Shown: piece after piece, positions 58,067-64,000 of the stretch | Position numbering within the stretch: position 1 is the first letter of the stretch | Layout of the letters: the number at the start of each line of letters is the position of its first letter | NCBI GenBank assembly: GCA_945903275.1 | Contig: CAMDNW010000003.1 | Coordinates: 1 to 64,000, forward strand | Direction of reading: 5' to 3' | DNA length: 64,000 nucleotides | Source: Thermoflexus hugenholtzii JAD2 | Lineage (GTDB): Bacteria > Chloroflexota > Dehalococcoidia > UBA2979 | Made by a program: the position numbers and the translations under genes | The notes under the pieces: model-generated | What the model was told of the DNA's origin: nothing | Databases searched by the model: none | Seen by the model: the letters and a program-made list of their open reading frames with translations, nothing else

Positions 58067-58506
58067 CCCGCGCTTGCTGCCGCTTCCACGCGCGCCTTCA
58101 GCGCGCGGTTCATCGCCGCAAAGTCTCGCCCCATCGCCGTGATCAGCCACCCCAGCAACGGCACGAGAACATCCGAAAACCGCTCGGAATGCACAAACCT
58201 CACCCGCCCCTCACCCGCCACCTCGATGCGAAACGAGTGCTCCCCATCGAACAGCCCGCGCACCACTAGCGTCCCCAGTCACCGCAACTCGCGCGGCGCA
58301 TCCACAGCCAGCAATCGAGGACGCATCGCCATCGTTCGCCCCCGGCCCATCGAGAACTGCACCACCAACCGCTCACCTACCGCAGGCTCTCTGGCAACAC
58401 TCCGCAGCGACGGATTCCACTCCGGATACCGCGAAAAATCCGTCAGCATCTCCCACACCCGCAGCGCAGGCGCAGCAATCTCAATCTCCGTATGCAACTC
58501 CCGCAC
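58063..58506 (-). pseudogene. SRPBCC family protein interrupted by in-frame TGA
   Basis: VRELHTEIEIAAPALRVWEMLTDFSRYPEWNPSLRSV...APRELR*LGTLVVRGLFDGEHSFRIEVAGEGRVRFVHSERF; same frame on both sides of TGA at 58279-58281. Confidence 0.82.
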
Positions 58507-58510
58507 CCTG

Positions 58511-58731
58511 CTACACCCACACCGTGACGAATTCACTCCATGCTGCTGGTTCCGGCATCGGCTCGGCTGACTCACGCATCAATTCCAAATGCAACCCAAT
58601 CGCCTCGCGCATCAACTGCTCAACTTCTTCGCGCGTATCACCTGCTGCGATGCACCCCGGAAGACCGGACACATATGCCGAGTAGTTGCCCGGCGCCTTC
58701 TCAAACACGGCCGCGTAGTGGACTTCTTCAT
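58511..58731 (-). CDS. HicB-like antitoxin family protein; start codon appears frameshifted
   Basis: VHYAAVFEKAPGNYSAYVSGLPGCIAAGDTREEVEQLMREAIGLHLELMRESAEPMPEP is HicB-like; ATG at 58731 (ATGAAGAA-GTCCACTAC) out of frame by one base. Confidence 0.78.
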
Positions 58732-58733
58732 CG

Positions 58734-59522
58734 CTAGACCTTCGCCCCCAGCCGCCGCAGCAATTCGAGGCACGCCCCCGGCGCGCCTGCCGCATACGCC
58801 GGCACACGCACTTGCTGCGGCGACAGCCGCAGCGGCTTGCCGTTGAACATCGTCAGCGACCCGCCCACCGCTTCGAGGACTGCGACGCCCCCCGCGACAT
58901 CCCACACCGATCGCGGCCCCGTCGAGAAGTACACGTCCGCCCGCCCGTCCGCCGCGTGGACTAATTTCACCACCGCCGACCCGCACGGGTACACGTCCCA
59001 CGGCAACTGGCGCTGTATCCCGTTCCGCTCATAGTCGTTCCGTGACACCACCACGCGCTGTACCGCCCGCTCCGCCGGCAGCATCGCCATCGCCTCGCCG
59101 TTCCGCCGCGCCTCACGCCGATCGCCATCGAGCAGCCCGGACATCACCACGCTGTCCGTAGGCAGCCCCGCCGCGCCAAGCACGAGCACGTCCCCCACAA
59201 ACAGCCCCACTGACACCCCGAACTCCGGCAACCGGCGCACGAACTCCCGCGTCCCGTCCAGCGGGTCGACCACCCACGTCGGCTCTCCGTGGATCAGCGG
59301 TGCTTTCTGCTTCGACTCTTCCGAAAGCCAATGCGCCCCCGGGATCAGCGGCATCAGCATCCGCTGCAACACATCGTCCGCCGCGTAGTCGGCCTCCGTG
59401 ACCGGCCCGTCCCACCCTTTTTGCCGCACGCGCATCCGGGGCTGCCGCGCTACTTCCAGGATCGCCTCGCCCGCCGCGCGCACCGCCGCCTCAAGCCCCT
59501 CGCGTACCGCGTCGAGATCCAT
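58734..59522 (-). CDS. Inositol monophosphatase / 3'(2'),5'-bisphosphate nucleotidase-family protein
   Basis: GPVTEADYAADDVLQ, LSEESK, WVVDPLDGTREFVRRLPEFGVSVGL, SVWDVAGGVAVLEAVGG. Confidence 0.92.
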   Translation of the reverse strand: MDLDAVREGLEAAVRAAGEAILEVARQPRMRVRQKGWDGPVTEADYAADDVLQRMLMPLIPGAHWLSEESKQKAPLIHGEPTWVVDPLDGTREFVRRLPEFGVSVGLFVGDVLVLGAAGLPTDSVVMSGLLDGDRREARRNGEAMAMLPAERAVQRVVVSRNDYERNGIQRQLPWDVYPCGSAVVKLVHAADGRADVYFSTGPRSVWDVAGGVAVLEAVGGSLTMFNGKPLRLSPQQVRVPAYAAGAPGACLELLRRLGAKV

Positions 59523-59619
59523 GTCATAGCCATTGATGTGGGAGGTTGGCACTCCCTCAGATGCTACACTCACGCGCACAATGCGGTTCCCCTTCACAAG
59601 AATCACAGCCGCCCTCACC

Positions 59620-59683
59620 GGGCGAGTCCCCGCTCGTGGTGAGCCTGTCGAACCACGCCGCGAAGCGGCGCGGGGACTCGCCC
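59620..59683. repeat. REP-like compound palindrome near glcD 5' end
   Basis: Arms GGGCGAGTCCCCGC (59620-59633) / GCGGGGACTCGCCC (59670-59683), with internal GTGGT...ACCAC and GCCGCgaaGCGGC hairpins. Confidence 0.75.
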
Positions 59684-59709
59684 GCGCTGACTCGCGCCCC
59701 TCCACCCTC

Positions 59710-61137
59710 GTGACTGACCTCCAGGCCGCCCTCGGCGAGCACAACGTGCTCTGGGCGCCTGAGGATCTCGCCGGCTACGAGTATGACGCCACCATCGAGC
59801 GACACCGCCCAGACGCTGTCGTCTTCCCCTCCACCACCGATCAGGTCTCCGCCGCTGTCATCCTCGCCAACGCCCACGGCGTCCCCATCGTCCCCCGCGG
59901 CTCCGGCACCGGCCTCGCTGGCGGCGCAGTCCCCATCAAGGGCGGCGTCGTCATCGCCCTCACGAAGATGAACCGAATCATCGAGATCAACCCGCGCGAC
60001 CGCGTCGCCGTCCTGCAACCCGGCGTCATCAATCTCGCGTTGCAGGACGCCTGCGCCGCCCACGGCCTGCTCTACGCGCCCGACCCGTCCTCACAGCGCA
60101 TCTGCACCATCGGCGGCAACATCGCGACGAATTCCGGCGGCCCCCACACCCTCGCCCACGGCTCCACCGTCAACCACGTCCTCGGCCTCGAGGTCGTCCT
60201 GCCCGACGGCCGCATCACTTGGCTCGGCGGCCGTCAGCCGGACGCCCCCGGCATCGATCTCCGCGGCATCTTCGTCGGCTCCGAAGGCACCCTCGGCATC
60301 GTCACGCAGGTTTGCGTCCGCCTCATGCGCAATCCCGAAGCCGTCCACACCATGCTCGCCATCTTCGAGACCGTCGACGCGGCGTCGGAGGCTGTCTCCG
60401 GAATCATTCGCGGTGGTGTCATCCCCGTCGCCCTGGAGATGCTCGACAACGAGATCATCAAGGCCGTCGAACCACGCCTCCACGTCGGCTACCCGCTCGA
60501 CGCCGGCGCCGTCCTGCTTATCGAGGTTGAAGGCCTCCGCGAGTCCGTCGAGGCCGACGCCGAGCGCGTGGTCATCGCCTGCCGCGAAATGGGCGCACGC
60601 GAAGTCCGTACCGCCGAGTCTGAAGCCGAACGCGCACGCCTCTGGGAAGGCCGCAAAGGCGGCATCGGCGCCATCGGCGCGCTCAGCCCCAACTTCTACA
60701 TCCTCGATGGCGTCGTCCCGCGCACCCAACTCCCCGCCGTGATGTCCGAGGTGCTCCGTCTCTCCGCCGAGGCCGGTTTCCGTTGCGCTAACATCTTCCA
60801 CGCTGGCGACGGCAACCTGCACCCCAACATCATGTTCGACGAACTCGTCCCCGGCGCGACCCAGCGCGTGCTCGATCTCGGCGGCGCGATCATGCGCCTC
60901 TGCGTCGATGCAGGCGGCTCCATCACGGGCGAGCACGGCGTCGGCCTCGAGAAGCGCTCCTACATGGAGTGGATCTTCAGCGAGCATGACCTCGACGCAC
61001 AGCACCGCGTCCGCGCCGCCTGGGGCACCGGCGACCTCTTCAACCCCTGCAAGATCCTCCCCAACAGCCACGGCTGCGGCCAGGCCCACGAAGCCGAAAT
61101 TCGCCACCACCTCGCCACTCCCGGCGTCTACGTATGA
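59710..61137 (+). CDS. glcD: Glycolate oxidase subunit GlcD-like FAD-binding oxidoreductase
   Basis: GTG 59710 (VTDLQAALGEHNVLW); VPRGSGTGLAGGAVP, TIGGNIATNSGGPHTLAHG, FHAGDGNLHPNIMFD, GEHGVGLEKR. Confidence 0.92.
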   Translation: MTDLQAALGEHNVLWAPEDLAGYEYDATIERHRPDAVVFPSTTDQVSAAVILANAHGVPIVPRGSGTGLAGGAVPIKGGVVIALTKMNRIIEINPRDRVAVLQPGVINLALQDACAAHGLLYAPDPSSQRICTIGGNIATNSGGPHTLAHGSTVNHVLGLEVVLPDGRITWLGGRQPDAPGIDLRGIFVGSEGTLGIVTQVCVRLMRNPEAVHTMLAIFETVDAASEAVSGIIRGGVIPVALEMLDNEIIKAVEPRLHVGYPLDAGAVLLIEVEGLRESVEADAERVVIACREMGAREVRTAESEAERARLWEGRKGGIGAIGALSPNFYILDGVVPRTQLPAVMSEVLRLSAEAGFRCANIFHAGDGNLHPNIMFDELVPGATQRVLDLGGAIMRLCVDAGGSITGEHGVGLEKRSYMEWIFSEHDLDAQHRVRAAWGTGDLFNPCKILPNSHGCGQAHEAEIRHHLATPGVYV

Positions 61138-61150
61138 AGGCTCGCTGCTA

Positions 61151-61915
61151 GTGGACGCCATCTTCACGTCGGATGCACTGACCGCGCTCGTCACCCTCAC
61201 GCTGCTCGAGGTCGTCCTCGGCATCGACAACGTGGTCTTTATCTCCATCCTCGTCGGCAAACTCCCGCCCGCTCAACAGGCCCGCACTCGCCGCATTGGA
61301 CTGCTCGGCGCGATGGTGATGCGCATCTGCGCGCTCTTTTCGCTCGCCTGGATCATCAGCCTCACCGCGCCGCTCTTCACCGTCCTCAGCCAGGAGGTTT
61401 CCGGTCGCGACCTCATCTTGGTCGTCGGAGGCCTCTTCCTACTCGCCAAAGCCACGATGGAACTCCACGACCGGCTCGAAGGCAACGAAGGCCACGCCTC
61501 TGCGCGCGTCGCGCCGTCCTTCGTTGCGGTGATCGTGCAGGTCATGCTGCTCGACATCGTCTTCTCGCTCGACTCCGTAATTACCGCCGTCGGCATGACT
61601 GACCAACTGTGGGTGATGATCACGGCCGTCGTGCTCGCCGTCTCGATCATGCTTCTCTCGGTGAGCACCATCAGCGAGTTCGTGAGCAAACATCCCACCA
61701 TCAAAATTCTTGCTCTCTCGTTCCTGCTGCTGATCGGCATGTCCCTCGTTGCCGAAGGCCTCGACCAGCACGTCCCCAAGGGCTACATCTACTTCGCGAT
61801 GGGCTTTTCGATCCTCGTCGAGGCGATCAACATCCGCGCTGGCCGCGCCGGTTCGAAGCAGGCCGAACCTGTGCGACTGCACGAGCCATACGCCGACGGC
61901 ACGCCTCCCCGATGA
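61151..61915 (+). CDS. TerC family integral membrane protein
   Basis: LTLLEVVLGIDNVVFISILVGKLP, LLDIVFSLDSVITAVGMTDQLWVM. Confidence 0.93.
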   Translation: MDAIFTSDALTALVTLTLLEVVLGIDNVVFISILVGKLPPAQQARTRRIGLLGAMVMRICALFSLAWIISLTAPLFTVLSQEVSGRDLILVVGGLFLLAKATMELHDRLEGNEGHASARVAPSFVAVIVQVMLLDIVFSLDSVITAVGMTDQLWVMITAVVLAVSIMLLSVSTISEFVSKHPTIKILALSFLLLIGMSLVAEGLDQHVPKGYIYFAMGFSILVEAINIRAGRAGSKQAEPVRLHEPYADGTPPR

Positions 61916-63168
61916 CCACTACCTCCACCGCCATCGATGCCGTTCGCACCGTCCTCCCCCCCGATCGCGCCCGCGCGCCCGAAACCTACGCCATCGATGG
62001 CGTCACCCCCGCCGCGGCCTTCCGCCCCGAAACTCGCGACGAGGTCGCCCGCCTGCTCGCTTCGTGCGATGCCGCCACCCTCGCTGTGACACCGCTCGGC
62101 GCGCGCACCGCGACCGCCCTCGGTCGCCCCCTCACCGCCTACGACGTCGCCATCGACACCACTGCCCTCGCCCGCATCATCGAGTACGAACCTGCCGACC
62201 TCACCATCACCGTCGAGGCCGGCATGACCCTCGCGACGCTCCAGCAGACCCTCGGCGCGAACAGCCAGTTCCTGCCCGCCGACCTCCCACCCTCGGACGC
62301 CGCCACCGTCGGCGGTTTGCTAGCCACCGCGCGCCCCGGCGCATGGCGCAACCACCTCCCCAACCAGCGTGATCTCATCCTCGGCCTCACCGTCGCGAGC
62401 CCCGAAGGCACCCTCGTCCACTCCGGCGGCAAGGTCGTGAAGAACGTCTCCGGCTACGACCTCCACCGCATGCACACCGGCGCGCTCGGCGCGCTCGGCA
62501 TCATCGTGGAGGCCACCTTCAAACTCGCTCCCCGTCCGCCCGCCATTCGCTCGTGGGCCATCCAGTGCAACACGCTCACGCAGGCCGCTGACCTCGCCTT
62601 CCGTCTCTGGAATCAGTCGCTCCCCCTGCGCGCACTTTCCTTACTCACCTCCGAGGCCTCCCGCGTTGCCTCCCTCACCCCCGCCCCACACGTCCTCCTC
62701 GAATGTGGCGGCTACGAGGCCGTCCTCGTCCGCTGCGAAGAGATCGTCCGCCGTGAGACCGTGCTCGCTCGCGCTATCGGCGGCGAAGCCATCGGCAACC
62801 AGCCATGGGACGCCCTCCGCCTCGCCGCCGGCGACCTCACCAAGACTGTCCTCCGCCTCGGCATCCCCTCATCACGTGTCGCCGAAACAATCGAGGCCGC
62901 GGCGGCCGCAGGCTGTACCGCCTGGGGCCACCTCGCCGCCGGTAGCGTCCTCGCCCACGGCCTCCACATCGAAGAGCCCGCCATCGAGTCCCTCCGCGCC
63001 CTCGCCCAATCCCATGGCGGCTTCCTCCAGATCGAGTCCGCCCCCGCCCCCCTCCGCCGTACCATCGACCCCTTCGGTGCCGCAGAGCGTGACCTCGTCG
63101 CCTCCCTCAAACACCAATTCGACCCGCGCGGCACCCTCAACCGCGGCCGCTGGCAGGAACACGCATGA
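61912..63168 (+). CDS. glcE: Glycolate oxidase subunit GlcE-like FAD-binding protein
   Basis: ATGA overlap with terC-like gene; DAATVGGLLATARPGAWRN, GLTVASPEGTLVHSGGKVVKNVSGYDLHRMHTGALGALGIIVEATFKLAPRP. Confidence 0.92.
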   Translation: MTTTSTAIDAVRTVLPPDRARAPETYAIDGVTPAAAFRPETRDEVARLLASCDAATLAVTPLGARTATALGRPLTAYDVAIDTTALARIIEYEPADLTITVEAGMTLATLQQTLGANSQFLPADLPPSDAATVGGLLATARPGAWRNHLPNQRDLILGLTVASPEGTLVHSGGKVVKNVSGYDLHRMHTGALGALGIIVEATFKLAPRPPAIRSWAIQCNTLTQAADLAFRLWNQSLPLRALSLLTSEASRVASLTPAPHVLLECGGYEAVLVRCEEIVRRETVLARAIGGEAIGNQPWDALRLAAGDLTKTVLRLGIPSSRVAETIEAAAAAGCTAWGHLAAGSVLAHGLHIEEPAIESLRALAQSHGGFLQIESAPAPLRRTIDPFGAAERDLVASLKHQFDPRGTLNRGRWQEHA

Positions 63169-63398
63169 CCACAGCTACACACCCCTCAACCAACGCCTTC
63201 CCTCCCCTGTCCATCGATGCGGCCATAGCCCAGATTGATCGGCTCCCTGCTCGTCAGCGCGTGCAACGCGCTCCGAAGCAGGGGGGATGGGCTGCAACCA
63301 CCACCTCGCCCAGCAAAGACGCAACAGACCACCTCGCCACCCCTCACACCATCCGGTCGCGCACCCTCGCGCCCACCACCCAGCAGGAGGAGCGATGA
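63165..63398 (+). CDS. Hypothetical ORF between glcE and glcF
   Basis: 77-aa ORF with ATGA overlap at both ends; no recognisable motif. Confidence 0.3.
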   Translation: MTTATHPSTNAFPPLSIDAAIAQIDRLPARQRVQRAPKQGGWAATTTSPSKDATDHLATPHTIRSRTLAPTTQQEER

Positions 63399-64000
63399 CC
63401 ACCAGCCCCCTCAACTTCGTCGGCTTCACCGGCGAAGACACTCCCGCTCTCACCGATCTCCAGAACTGTATCCACTGTGGCTTCTGCCTCCCCTCCTGTC
63501 CCACTTACATCGCCACCGGCCAGGAACTCGAATCACCCCGAGGTCGCCTCCACCTCATCCGCAACGTGCTCGACCAGAAAGTCGCCCCCACCGACCGGCT
63601 CCTCGGCCACCTCGACCTCTGCCTGCAATGCCGCGCCTGTGAAACCGCCTGCCCTTCCGGCGTCCCCTACGGCCGCATCATGGAAGACGCCCGCGCCTCC
63701 ATCGTCGCGGGCGGCATCACCAAGCGCCCCGCGCAGTGGACGCTCCGCATGCTCCTGCTACGTCATGTCATCGCGAAGCCGAATATGGTCGTCGGCATCT
63801 TCTCCCTCGGCCGCCTCTACACCCGCTCCGGCCTCCAGCGCCTCGTTCGCGGCCCCCTCGGCCGCCTGCTCCCGAAGCGCCTCCGCTGGCTCGAGGCCCA
63901 GGCCCCCGTCCTCGCAACCCCGCCCTACCGCGACCGCGGCACTGTCGCCTCGCCGGCAGCGCCCCGCGCGCGCGTCGCGCTGCTCACCGGCTGCATGCAC
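63395..64000 (+). CDS. glcF: Glycolate oxidase iron-sulfur subunit GlcF-like, truncated by window end
   Basis: LQNCIHCGFCLPSCPTYIATGQELESPRGRLHLIRNV...HLDLCLQCRACETACPSGVPYG; two 4Fe-4S motifs; absent from supplied ORF track. Confidence 0.92.
   Translation, partial: MTTSPLNFVGFTGEDTPALTDLQNCIHCGFCLPSCPTYIATGQELESPRGRLHLIRNVLDQKVAPTDRLLGHLDLCLQCRACETACPSGVPYGRIMEDARASIVAGGITKRPAQWTLRMLLLRHVIAKPNMVVGIFSLGRLYTRSGLQRLVRGPLGRLLPKRLRWLEAQAPVLATPPYRDRGTVASPAAPRARVALLTGCMH

Noticed and set aside
58279-58281. UGA recoding as Trp (code 4) or selenocysteine
   Set aside because: TGA ends many other well-supported genes here (e.g. cobN, glcE), and no SECIS-like context was identified; a point change or error is simpler.
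1-64000. tRNA, rRNA, transposase or prophage genes
   Set aside because: None recognised by eye; absence cannot be proven without tRNAscan-SE, Infernal or profile searches.

Overview
High-GC, gene-dense bacterial chromosomal or metagenomic contig. Gene content suggests Chloroflexota, but this is inference only. No rRNA, tRNA, CRISPR array, prophage or transposase was recognised. Main blocks: (1) an ABC substrate-binding lipoprotein and a transporter/catabolic region with an FMN 2-hydroxyacid oxidase, four MFS carriers, a phosphotriesterase-like hydrolase, an MBL hydrolase and an oxalyl-CoA decarboxylase-like ThDP enzyme (about 1-12.5 kb); (2) a cobalamin riboswitch followed by cbtB, cbtA, a CobN with an N-terminal [2Fe-2S]-type domain, and a fused ChlI/ChlD chelatase ATPase (14.1-21.6 kb); (3) YeeE/YedE pair, hydrolases, MFS, ABC-F, OppD-like ATPase, LLM oxidoreductase, phosphoesterase (21.6-30.8 kb); (4) a small-protein locus with a histone-H1-like KKPAA-repeat protein and an unlisted 55-aa Cys/His-rich B-box-like microprotein (32.2-32.8 kb); (5) purK/purE, ADP-forming acyl-CoA synthetase subunits, DacB-like peptidase, APC permease, DsbA-like protein; (6) a long minus-strand run menF-menD-menH-menA-menC-PHP-MaoC-MaoC ending at a perfect 36-bp palindromic terminator (43.8-51.5 kb); (7) a Lon-like protease and a glcD-terC-glcE-(orf)-glcF glycolate oxidase block. 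A striking window-wide signal is the number of otherwise well-conserved genes broken by single-base indels, mostly one base short in short C/G homopolymers, plus two Trp-to-stop changes. This is most simply uncorrected sequencing error, possibly mixed with real pseudogenes.
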